Source: Xenopus tropicalis
Taxonomy: Eukaryota; Chordata; Amphibia; Anura; Pipidae
DNA length: 64,000 nucleotides
Direction: 5' to 3'
NCBI RefSeq assembly: GCF_000004195.4
Contig: NC_030683.2
Location: forward strand, 70,217,764 to 70,281,763
The notes under the pieces: generated by a model
The model's input: the letters and a program-made list of their open reading frames with translations, nothing else
Database searches by the model: none
What the model was told of the DNA's origin: nothing
Shown here: positions 63,201-64,000 of the stretch, in pieces
Position numbering within the stretch: position 1 is the first letter of the stretch
Layout: each line of letters starts with the position of its first letter
Translations under genes and position numbers: made by a program

Positions 63201-63657
63201 TCACCAGTTTATATGGGCATAAAGGGGAAAGATTTGCCCATCTGCCAACCCTGCCTTTGTCAAGCGTAATTTATAGTGTATGGTCATCTTTACATAACAC
63301 CAAAGCAAACAATCACCTTTTCACATAAGAGATATCAAAGCTCTATGAAACACTACTCATAAAGCAGGAGCAAGTAAACAAGAATGGGCAGAAGTGGCCT
63401 ATTATGATATACACCAGGTAACATGAGTAGTAAGTATCAGACAATGGAGTGACATTTCCTAGACTTGGATGTTGCCCTGTTTGCGGCCTTCTTGTTCTTT
63501 TGCCCTTACTGAATTCGACTTCCAGATAGGGCGAGGAAATGGAAATTAACAAACTGGACAAACATTGGATTTTACCCAACCACCACTTACTTACTCTTTA
63601 GGGGCGCCTTACCTGGGGTCTGTTGTTATACTTCATCATAGAATCGCTGTCCTTCAT
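24311..63657 (-). CDS. st14: st14 (matriptase), complete 19-exon coding region, 845 aa
   Basis: This is a type II transmembrane trypsin-like serine protease of epithelia; in mammals it activates HGF, prostasin and PAR-2 and is inhibited by HAI-1 (family knowledge). I joined 19 exons: 63613-63657, 49347-49506, 47398-47525, 46599-46669, 44980-45137, 44705-44740, 43852-44092, 42963-43102, 41854-41951, 39021-39130, 37954-38084, 37471-37575, 36978-37088, 36571-36684, 36155-36283, 35548-35734, 28686-28960, 28130-28266, 24311-24472. All introns start GT and end AG and the phases agree, giving 2538 nt. Layout: cytoplasmic tail 1-43, membrane helix ~44-66, SEA ~70-187, CUB1 ~202-326, CUB2 ~328-439, LDLa 441-474, 476-511, 513-547 and 555-592, protease 605-845. 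The triad is H646, D701, S795, the S1 residue is D789, and activation follows R604 (KKSR/IVGG). Human matriptase is 855 aa with the same domain order. No frameshift or missing key residue is seen. Confidence 0.96.
25218..27043. mobile_element. T2-type MITE in intron 18, split by a foldback element
   Basis: The left end TTTAAATGAGAAGGAAAGGC and right end CCTTTCCTTCTCCTTTAAA are inverted. The two halves (25218-25441 and 26794-27043) join cleanly when the insert at 25442-26793 is left out. Confidence 0.75.
25442..26793. mobile_element. Foldback MITE nested in the T2 element, TAT duplication, 1352 bp
   Basis: GGGGGGAATTCACAAAAGTG and CACTTTTGTGAATTCCCCCC are exact inverted ends, with TAT on both sides (25439-25441, 26794-26796). 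The inner arms repeat GGAGATAGATGTTTGTGAAT-like sequence. The middle (about 25680-26630) is unassigned and may be a further insertion. Confidence 0.8.
27282..27700. mobile_element. T2-type foldback MITE (TTAA ends) with GC-rich stem
   Basis: TTTAAAGGAGAAGGAA and TTCCTTCTCCTTTAA are the ends. Inside, GTCACTTGGGGGTGCC, CCCCGGGCT and CTCTACTGCGCATGCGC blocks are each mirrored, so the whole element can fold. Confidence 0.85.
28130..28266 (-). CDS. st14: st14 exon 18: S1-pocket aspartate
   Basis: The acceptor is TTACACAG and the donor CAG/GTGATT. It encodes [14 protein letters not shown] (conserved glycosylation sequon NQT), [20 protein letters not shown]789 sits six residues before the catalytic serine and predicts cleavage after Arg/Lys. 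Confidence 0.96.
28686..28960 (-). CDS. st14: st14 exon 17: catalytic aspartate and TGWG segment
   Basis: The acceptor AAATAG follows a ~28-base T run (A run on the plus strand). The donor is GAG/GTAAGG. It encodes [34 protein letters not shown] with catalytic D701, and [14 protein letters not shown]. Human has FNDFTFDYDIALLELEKP and AIWVTGWG. Intron 16 upstream is 6.6 kb and full of mobile elements. Confidence 0.96.
29091..29314. mobile_element. Penelope-like terminal repeats, inverted pair, with hammerhead-like core
   Basis: Arms starting AATCTCGAACAGCATAGAT and ending in its complement meet near 29200. The minus-strand core is CTGACGA (29198-29192), stem GGGGTTCACCCC, GACA, then CGTTA. 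The plus-strand arm keeps CCCCGAAACGTTACTG but lost its CTGANGA block. Confidence 0.65.
30824..31637. mobile_element. hAT element inserted in LINE ORF1, 814 bp, perfect 8-bp target duplication
   Basis: CAGGGCTGTGGAGT and ACTCCACAGCCCTG are inverted ends. CTTTAGAG flanks both sides (30816-30823, 31638-31645). GGAGTCGGAG-type repeats lie near both ends. No transposase frame remains, and a third element sits inside at 31251-31339. Confidence 0.94.
31251..31339. mobile_element. Short foldback (GGGCTCTGGCACACGGGGGAG), third nesting level
   Basis: Two ~40-base arms (AGGGCTCTGGCACACGGGGG, then GATTAGTCGCCCGCG) are inverted copies around a short loop. It is the short version of the foldback at 59304-59609. 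Confidence 0.85.
32700..33595 (+). pseudogene. CR1-like LINE ORF2: apurinic endonuclease domain, frameshifted, RT deleted
   Basis: [29 protein letters not shown] and [11 protein letters not shown] are the exonuclease-endonuclease-phosphatase domain, and [12 protein letters not shown] (33112-33147) is its Asp/Asn motif. A frameshift falls near 33050. After [17 protein letters not shown] the frame jumps to NWTANWK-like sequence and CKVMHL, so the reverse transcriptase is missing. Confidence 0.87.
33639..34598. mobile_element. hAT-like element (CTGTCCAACTGG family) inside the LINE
   Basis: The ends CAACTGCTGTCCAACTGG and AGAAGTTGGACAGCACTG match the element at 57712-58506. The body shares GGCAGGGGTTTGTTCTGG and GCCCTCCACCATATATGC. 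I find no clear 8-bp duplication, perhaps because of decay. Confidence 0.75.
33965..34252. repeat. Inverted minisatellite (~36-bp unit) forming a hairpin
   Basis: Units GGCAGCATAGGGCAGG plus GTATGGCACACACA run forward to ~34102, then continue as the complement (CTGCCTGTGTGTGCCATACT) to ~34252. The six overlapping frames here are products of the repeat. Confidence 0.85.
34600..35222 (+). pseudogene. CR1-like LINE ORF2, C-terminal region
   Basis: It resumes at [11 protein letters not shown] and continues [75 protein letters not shown] and [11 protein letters not shown] frameshift lies near 34790-34860. The same tail is seen in the minus-strand LINE at 14446-15063. Confidence 0.88.
35548..35734 (-). 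CDS. st14: st14 exon 16: activation site and catalytic histidine
   Basis: The acceptor is CTTTAAG and the donor GAG/GTATGA. It encodes [20 protein letters not shown], with the activation cut after R604. Cys594 is the expected disulfide partner that tethers the protease after activation. [16 protein letters not shown] contains catalytic H646. Confidence 0.96.
36155..36283 (-). CDS. st14: st14 exon 15: LDL-receptor class A repeat 4
   Basis: The acceptor is TTTTCCAG and the donor GCA/GTAAGT. I chose the CCAG acceptor over the nearer TTAAG because only it keeps phase with exon 14. It encodes [13 protein letters not shown] and [18 protein letters not shown]. The gap between SDE and the last cysteine is longer than in human SDEKDC. 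Confidence 0.94.
36571..36684 (-). CDS. st14: st14 exon 14: LDL-receptor class A repeat 3
   Basis: The acceptor is CCTACAG and the donor GGG/GTAAGC. Six cysteines (513-547) and the motif [13 protein letters not shown], aligned with human CNGKDDCGDGSDE. Confidence 0.95.
36978..37088 (-). CDS. st14: st14 exon 13: LDL-receptor class A repeat 2
   Basis: The acceptor is CTTTTTTAG and the donor GCC/GTAAGT. Six cysteines (476-511) and the acidic motif [26 protein letters not shown] matches human NKFCKPLFWVCD, so module order is kept. Confidence 0.95.
37180..37435. repeat. TTAA-type MITE fragment (GGGGTAGTTCACC family)
   Basis: TTAAAGGGGTAGTTCACCTT at 37332 and AAACCAACTGCAAAGAGAC upstream match pieces at 51205-51565 and 52260-52385. 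Confidence 0.5.
37471..37575 (-). CDS. st14: st14 exon 12: LDL-receptor class A repeat 1
   Basis: The acceptor is ATTCAG and the donor GCA/GTAAGT. It encodes one complete LDLa module with six cysteines (441-474) and the calcium-binding motif [13 protein letters not shown]. Each LDLa module in this gene is one exon in phase 1. Confidence 0.95.
37954..38084 (-). CDS. st14: st14 exon 11: CUB2, end
   Basis: The acceptor is TATCCAG and the donor ATC/GTGAGT. It encodes [20 protein letters not shown] and then [35 protein letters not shown] is identical to human. NNS is a possible N-glycosylation site. Confidence 0.95.
38296..38475. mobile_element. Foldback MITE fragment (TTAGTCGCCCGC family), intron 10
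   Basis: AGTTAGTCGCCCGC on the left and GGTTAGTTGCCCATAGTAGC on the right, with GCCTTTCCA and TGGAAAGGCA mirrored between them. Same family as 43310, 44216, 46955 and 59304. Confidence 0.6.
38926..38966. repeat. L2/SINE-like 3'-tail fragment
   Basis: AATCATTTATTAATATAGCGCC followed by AGCAAGTTACTCAGCAC resembles the tail seen at 53577-53773. Short and tentative. Confidence 0.35.
39021..39130 (-). CDS. st14: st14 exon 10: CUB2, middle part
   Basis: The acceptor is TTTTGTAG and the donor AAA/GTAAGT. It encodes [20 protein letters not shown] and then [25 protein letters not shown] and DFVEING are close to human. A long AT repeat begins only ~75 bases upstream of the acceptor. Confidence 0.95.
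39206..39268. repeat. (AT)n microsatellite, intron 9
   Basis: About 31 uninterrupted AT units, followed by a short CA/CATA run. The 98-codon frame across it is an artefact. Confidence 0.95.
39290..39470. repeat. Short inverted repeat next to the AT tract
   Basis: GAGAGCCGCACACACAAGGA (39357-39376) and its complement TCCTTGTGTGTGCGGCTCTC (39440-39459) face each other around a TTTTATTCAAAAATAATAAA loop. Probably another terminal-repeat pair. Confidence 0.65.
39540..41706. mobile_element. 2.2-kb Penelope-like foldback in intron 9
   Basis: The outer arms (39548-39990 and 41330-41700) are inverted copies: TAGGAGTGACGGCACACGCA at the left, its complement at the right. A second mirrored block is 40505-40630 against 41205-41325. 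Sequence at about 40000-40500 is unique to the left arm. Both arms carry hammerhead-like cores: minus CTGACGA 39664-39658 with stem AGTTCC/GGAGCT, and plus CTGATGA 41591-41597 with GAAACGTTGGTC. The loop holds a Penelope endonuclease remnant. Confidence 0.8.
40900..41210 (-). pseudogene. GIY-YIG endonuclease domain of a Penelope-like element, frameshifted
   Basis: Read on minus from ~41203: [20 protein letters not shown], then [11 protein letters not shown] and KQPVARHF, the GIY-YIG fold with its Gly-Leu-Tyr, Tyr-Val-Gly and Arg. Frame then shifts to [39 protein letters not shown] and NETLPL, the usual Penelope C-terminus. One frameshift near 41050-41060, and the reverse transcriptase is absent. 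Confidence 0.85.
41854..41951 (-). CDS. st14: st14 exon 9: CUB2, first part
   Basis: The acceptor is TTATACAG and the donor CAA/GTATGT. It encodes [20 protein letters not shown], then [13 protein letters not shown], against human CGGRLRKAQGTFNSPYYPGHYPPNIDCTWNIE. The large Penelope-type foldback starts about 150 bases downstream in intron 9. Confidence 0.95.
42611..42848. mobile_element. hAT-type MITE (TAGGGATGCACCAAA), intron 8
   Basis: TAGGGATGCACCAAA and TTTGGTGCATCCCTA are inverted ends. The flanks ATTATTAT and GTTATTAT match at 7 of 8 positions. Inside lie AATTAGCATATGCTAATT and GGATTCGG repeats. Confidence 0.85.
42963..43102 (-). CDS. st14: st14 exon 8: CUB1, second part
   Basis: The acceptor is CCTTTTAG and the donor CAC/GTAAGA. 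It encodes [18 protein letters not shown] and [24 protein letters not shown] is shared with human matriptase. Enters in phase 2, leaves in phase 1. Confidence 0.95.
43310..43612. mobile_element. Foldback MITE (GCGACTAATCTCC-related), intron 7
   Basis: ATGCTTTCCACTGGCAACAA on the left and GGTGGAAAGCCTTTTCAGTGG on the right fold back. TAGCAGAGATCTATCGCG is shared with 38296-38475. Confidence 0.55.
43852..44092 (-). CDS. st14: st14 exon 7: CUB1, first part
   Basis: The acceptor CCCATAG lies after a long pyrimidine tract. The donor is AAG/GTGTCT. It encodes [25 protein letters not shown] and [14 protein letters not shown], matching human CUB1 (FTTPGFPDSPYPAHARCQW, DLVTVYNTLSPMEP). The CUB cysteines at 202, in ARCLW and in MEKC are present. 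Confidence 0.95.
44216..44514. mobile_element. Foldback MITE, intron 6
   Basis: GGCAGACAGGGAGATATTAG and CTAATATCCCTGTCTGCC are the ends. The middle is mirrored around GATGTCCC/GGGACATC, with GCCACCGGCTAAAATGTAA and its complement. It lies ~125 bases from exon 7's acceptor and 190 from exon 6's donor. Confidence 0.85.
44705..44740 (-). CDS. st14: st14 exon 6: 36-nt microexon linking SEA to CUB1
   Basis: The acceptor is TTTTACAG and the donor ACA/GTAAGT. It encodes [12 protein letters not shown] (188-199), aligned with human PTDSKTVQRTQDN. Phase 1 in and phase 1 out match both neighbours, and skipping it would leave the frame open. Confidence 0.9.
44980..45137 (-). CDS. st14: st14 exon 5: SEA cleavage region and second half of SEA
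   Basis: The acceptor is CTCTGCAG and the donor ACC/GTAAGT. It encodes [19 protein letters not shown] at residues 135-153, followed by an acidic helix and [18 protein letters not shown] is identical to human. The segment where human SEA self-cleaves (after Gly149 in GSVIA) is three residues longer here. Confidence 0.94.
45226..45518. mobile_element. MITE with GCTGGCCATACACG ends, intron 4
   Basis: AAGCTGGCCATACACGCACC and ACGTGTATGGCCACCTT are inverted ends ~290 bp apart. The frame at 45341-45577 is inside it. Confidence 0.7.
45524..45646. repeat. Local tandem duplication, ~66-bp unit
   Basis: ATACAATCAACCATCACTAT through CATCAGTGATCCC occurs at about 45527-45578 and again at 45593-45644, nearly identical. 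Confidence 0.85.
45634..45740. mobile_element. hAT-type MITE, left end only (family of 935-1227)
   Basis: CAGTGATCCCCAACCATTGG and CCTTGGATATTGTTCCCAG match the MITE at 935. It stops near 45740. Confidence 0.7.
46599..46669 (-). CDS. st14: st14 exon 4: SEA domain
   Basis: This 71-nt exon follows CCTTTTAG and ends AG/GTAAGT. It encodes [18 protein letters not shown] and then SISAF, matching the human LKLLYSGVPFLGPYHKES-AVTAF segment. It ends in phase 2, as exon 5 requires. Confidence 0.92.
46955..47250. mobile_element. Foldback MITE, intron 3
   Basis: GGCACACAGAGATCACCCGC on the left, GGTGACTAACCTCCATGTGTG on the right, with TTTCCCACTGGCAATAATG mirrored inside. Confidence 0.65.
47398..47525 (-). 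CDS. st14: st14 exon 3: start of SEA domain
   Basis: The acceptor is TTTAG/ACCGC and the donor ACG/GTAAAT. It encodes residues 69-111, including [13 protein letters not shown] and [10 protein letters not shown], which align with human VQKVFNGYMRITN and FVDAYENSNS. It completes a codon split with exon 2 (T/AC) and ends in phase 0. Confidence 0.94.
47880..47935 (+). mobile_element. Penelope-like terminal repeat fragment with hammerhead-like core
   Basis: CTGATGA (47888-47894) is followed by a perfect AGCTCC/GGAGCT stem and GAATAAAG. The GAAAC step is altered or deleted. It abuts the repeat at 47935-48000. Confidence 0.6.
47935..49084. mobile_element. Composite foldback, intron 2, with 65-bp direct repeat at both ends
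   Basis: TTTTTAACGCATGCTATAAAT through TTTAGTGAATCGGGCCC occurs at 47935-47994 and again at 49023-49080. Between them, AAAGGACACTTGTCATAATT (48371) is mirrored at 48990, and ACTATGCGATAAGCGTTA is mirrored around 48895. An inverted Penelope pair lies at 48060-48360. This looks like a MITE with other elements inserted. Confidence 0.65.
48060..48360. mobile_element. Penelope-like terminal repeats, inverted pair, hammerhead-like cores on both strands
   Basis: The arms start GCACATGTATAGAGAGCACT and end in the complement; the centre is near 48210. Minus core: CTGATGA (48159-48153), GATCC/GGATC stem, GAAA. Plus core: CTGATGA (48264-48270), the same stem, GAAA (48287-48290). Confidence 0.72.
49347..49506 (-). 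CDS. st14: st14 exon 2: juxtamembrane tail and transmembrane helix
   Basis: The acceptor TTTTGCAG precedes AGC ATG AAC. The exon encodes [11 protein letters not shown], almost the same as human [11 protein letters not shown], then a lysine-rich stretch ([11 protein letters not shown]) and a hydrophobic helix ending GLLVWHF. Positive charges before the helix fit type II topology. The donor is CAT/GTATGT, weaker than the other donors, but it is the site that keeps phase with exon 3 and restores the conserved Tyr69. Confidence 0.93.
49713..50106. mobile_element. T2-type MITE (TTAA ends) inside a larger foldback 49627-50195
   Basis: TTAAAGGAACATTAACACC and GTGTTACTGTTCCTTTAA are the ends. Outside them, AGTACTTAGTGCAAGTACTT and TCTAGGAATTTAGATATGC on the left are mirrored on the right out to ~50195, so the palindrome is larger than the MITE. 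A second T2 right end lies at 50300-50353. Confidence 0.82.
50354..50859. other. Intron 1 sequence, nothing recognised
   Basis: No element ends or convincing frame. Confidence 0.35.
50860..51003. mobile_element. TACAGGTAT-type MITE, decayed copy
   Basis: GGGTATGGATCCATATTAGATCC on the left and AGATCCTATACCTGTA on the right are diverged ends of the family at 21937. Confidence 0.55.
51205..51565. mobile_element. TTAA-type MITE (GTGAACCACCCCTTTAA end)
   Basis: AACAGGTTGTTCACCTAATT and TTAAAGGTGAACCACCCCTT face each other. TTTTTGTTCAGCAGTTTTCC and GCTGCTGGGGTCAGTAACCC are shared with fragments at 20290-20360, 42255-42375 and 37180-37435. Confidence 0.6.
51609..51832. mobile_element. T2-type MITE (TTAA ends), short copy
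   Basis: TTAAAGGAACAGTAACACT and ATGTTACTGTTCCTTTAA are the ends. The internal foldback is lost, leaving ~224 bp. Confidence 0.85.
51833..53249. other. Intron 1 sequence with a MITE scrap at 52260-52385
   Basis: The scrap matches the TTAA family at 51205. The rest is unassigned. The frame at 52512-52733 has no recognisable domain. Confidence 0.35.
53250..53538. mobile_element. TACAGGTAT-type MITE
   Basis: TTATCCAGACTTTTAGGGTC on the left and GGTTTCCGGATAACAGATCC then CATACCTGTA on the right. GCTTATAATAGAGTCTATGG is shared with 60467-60800. Confidence 0.7.
53577..53773 (+). repeat. L2-like LINE or SINE 3' tail
   Basis: AGATTGTAAGCTCTGCGGGGC and then GGCACCTCCTTCC begin it, and CTTTATAAATAAAGTTATAC ends it. 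The opening resembles the TTGTAAGCTC(C/T) tail of vertebrate L2/MIR elements. Confidence 0.6.
53774..54562. other. Intron 1 sequence, mostly unassigned
   Basis: TGTGTGTAGCAAAAGTATTTG (about 54391) recalls the interior of the mariner MITE at 59948, but no ends are visible. Confidence 0.35.
54563..54822. mobile_element. Foldback MITE (GGGGCATATTTATTATGCTG)
   Basis: GGGGCATATTTATTATGCTG and CAGCATAATAAACACGCCCC are inverted ends. The interior repeats GGCGTAA and TTTTACACAG. A left-end-only relative starts at 61542. Confidence 0.8.
54823..55794. other. Intron 1 sequence with an inverted block near 54890-55050
   Basis: GCCTACCTTGTGCCTGCACTC and GAGGTGCAGGCACAGGTAGG face each other across ~135 bases, so this is another foldback, borders unclear. 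The rest is unassigned. Confidence 0.4.
55795..56020 (+). mobile_element. Decayed CR1-like LINE tail
   Basis: A plus-strand reading near 55850-55900 gives [15 protein letters not shown], the conserved stretch also seen in the LINEs at 14.4 and 34.8 kb. Downstream CTGGACAAGAGACGCTTAAG fits LEKRRL. Frames are broken. Confidence 0.7.
56472..56802. mobile_element. TACAGGTAT-type MITE
   Basis: TACAGGTATGGGATCC and GGTCCCATACTTGTA are the ends, with TTATCCGGAAACCCG and TTCTGGATAACAG just inside. Confidence 0.8.
56815..57017. mobile_element. T2-type MITE, right part
   Basis: GTCTTTTCTCCTTTTTTCCAG through GTGTTACTGTGCCTTTAA matches the right half of 20691-21117. Confidence 0.7.
57018..57703. other. 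Intron 1 sequence, possible Penelope end near 57500
   Basis: GGGGCGAAACGTCACGTTGG (57499-57518) has the GAAACGT step of the Penelope motifs, but I see no CTGANGA upstream. An (AT)n run lies at 57660-57684. Confidence 0.35.
57712..58506. mobile_element. hAT element, 795 bp, perfect 8-bp target duplication
   Basis: CAGTGCTGTCCAACTGG opens it, and AGAAGTTGGCCAGTACTG closes it. CTCTAAAC flanks both sides (57704-57711, 58507-58514). An inverted minisatellite with CATAGGCAGCATAGGGCA units lies at 57950-58130. Sister copy at 33639-34598. Confidence 0.9.
58720..58892. mobile_element. hAT-type MITE, 173 bp
   Basis: CAGGGGTGGGCAGA opens and TCTTGCCCACCCCTA closes it. The flanks are GGTTAAAG and GGTTAAAA, 7 of 8 identical. 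Confidence 0.85.
58901..59303. other. Intron 1 sequence, nothing recognised
   Basis: No element ends or convincing frame. Confidence 0.35.
59304..59609. mobile_element. Foldback MITE (AGGGCTCTGGCACACGGGGA), full copy
   Basis: Both ends carry AGGGCTCTGGCACACGGGGA in inverted form. Inward, GCCATCCCACCGGCGAAAAT and CTGCGCAGGTGATTT are mirrored, so the element is close to a full palindrome with GC-rich stem. Frames at 59255-59684 are repeat. Confidence 0.88.
59948..60305. mobile_element. Tc1/mariner-type MITE, ~85-bp inverted ends, TA flanks
   Basis: TACAGTGATGCTTGACATTT opens and TTTCAATCACCACTGTA closes it. AACCCTTTAAAATTTT, TTATATGAAT, GACCTAAAAC and CATCATCTG are mirrored in order. CAGTG ends at TA are typical of mariner MITEs. 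Confidence 0.8.
60467..60800. mobile_element. TACAGGTAT-type MITE
   Basis: TACAAGTATAAGACCTGTTA opens it and GATAAGGGATCCTATACC closes it. GCTTATAATGAAGTCTATGG lies inside. Confidence 0.7.
60801..63612. other. 5' part of intron 1, mostly unassigned
   Basis: A partial foldback-MITE left end (GGGGCCTATTTATTATGCTG) starts at 61542, and a TTACGAAAAAATC-type repeat scrap lies at 61310-61520. No other exon or gene is evident. Frames at 60667-63579 have no family resemblance. Confidence 0.4.
63613..63657 (-). CDS. st14: st14 coding exon 1 (start codon, 15 codons)
   Basis: The exon begins ATG AAG GAC and ends CCCCAG before GTAAGG. It encodes the N-terminal cytoplasmic tail, whose MMKYNNRPQ resembles the KYNSRHEK segment just before the exon 2 homology in human matriptase. 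The start is the first ATG after an in-frame TAA at 63766-63768, with A at -3. The tail is shorter than the human one. The overlapping longer reading frame reaching 63994 is another frame and is not used. Confidence 0.85.
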
Positions 63658-64000
63658 GCTTGAATAGGAGCAAAGCGGGGAAGTGCACTGCCCCTTCTCC
63701 CTTAGGGAATTGGGGGGACGGATTGCTGAAGCAGTCGTTAAATTCCAAGCTTGAGGAGCGGCTTTTTACCACAAGCGGAAACCTTCCGGGGAATCGTTCG
63801 CAGGTACCGAGACACTCCCTTGTCTGAGCCTCTTCCTCCTTCCGCAGTCTGTGAGCGCAAGCGAAACTCCCACAGCCGGTAGAACTATACCTGGGGCTCC
63901 TACCTGGGGCTCCTACCCGCGGCTTCTGACTGCTCAAACAGATGGAGGGGTTCCGCTGATGTCTCCCATACACCGGGCTCCTCGCCGCTCCCAATAAACG
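63658..64000 (-). promoter_or_regulatory. st14 5' UTR and probable promoter-proximal CpG-rich sequence
   Basis: This stretch is clearly richer in G, C and CpG than the rest of the window. It has an in-frame stop upstream of the st14 ATG, so at least the part next to 63657 should be 5' UTR. A 13-base unit (AGGTAGGAGCCCC) is repeated in tandem near 63893-63920 on the minus strand. I see no clear TATA box, and the window may end before the transcription start. Confidence 0.55.

Noticed and set aside
63626..63994. 122-codon minus-strand frame at the start of st14
   Set aside because: It overlaps exon 1 in a different frame and matches no matriptase sequence. The st14 start at 63657 fits the exon 2 phase instead.
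1..64000. CRISPR arrays, bacterial operons, tRNA or rRNA genes
   Set aside because: Tandem repeats seen are minisatellites without spacer structure. No cloverleaf or rRNA-like stretch was recognised, and the intron-exon layout is eukaryotic.

Overview
The window is vertebrate nuclear DNA, most likely from a clawed frog (Xenopus-type). A multi-exon gene with canonical GT-AG introns sits among dense frog-style repeats: T2-type MITEs with TTAA ends, hAT and Tc1/mariner elements, CR1-like LINEs and Penelope-like fragments. I cannot separate X. laevis from X. tropicalis by eye. There is no bacterial, plasmid or phage content.

The one host gene I can support is st14 (matriptase), on the minus strand. 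Its 19 coding exons were joined by hand from the start codon at 63657 to the stop at 24311. All splice phases agree and give an 845-residue type II membrane serine protease: short cytoplasmic tail, one membrane segment, SEA domain, two CUB domains, four LDL-receptor class A repeats and a trypsin-like protease domain with His646, Asp701 and Ser795. The last ~340 bases (63658-64000) are GC-rich and look like 5' UTR/promoter. About 2 kb after the stop (24310 to ~22260) is mostly repeat-free and looks like 3' UTR.

Regions 1-22 kb lie downstream of the gene. They hold only mobile-element remains: a Tc1 element with a twice-interrupted transposase (3755-5316), two CR1-like LINE fragments, hAT and T2 MITEs, a possible solo LTR and a palindromic Penelope end. 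Regions 22-49 kb carry exons 19 to 2, with repeats in nearly every larger intron. Intron 16 (28961-35547) holds a 4.9 kb antisense CR1-like LINE that is itself broken by two later insertions. Intron 9 holds a 2.2 kb foldback containing a Penelope GIY-YIG endonuclease remnant. Intron 1 (49507-63612, 14.1 kb) is almost all MITEs and unassigned sequence.

The most interesting non-gene signal is a recurring set of Penelope-like terminal repeats, several arranged head-to-head as palindromes. They carry hammerhead-ribozyme-like cores (CTGANGA, a stem, then GAAA) at about 19.2, 29.2, 39.6/41.6, 47.9 and 48.1/48.3 kb. The second is a stack of nested insertions whose exact 8-bp target duplications give the order of events.
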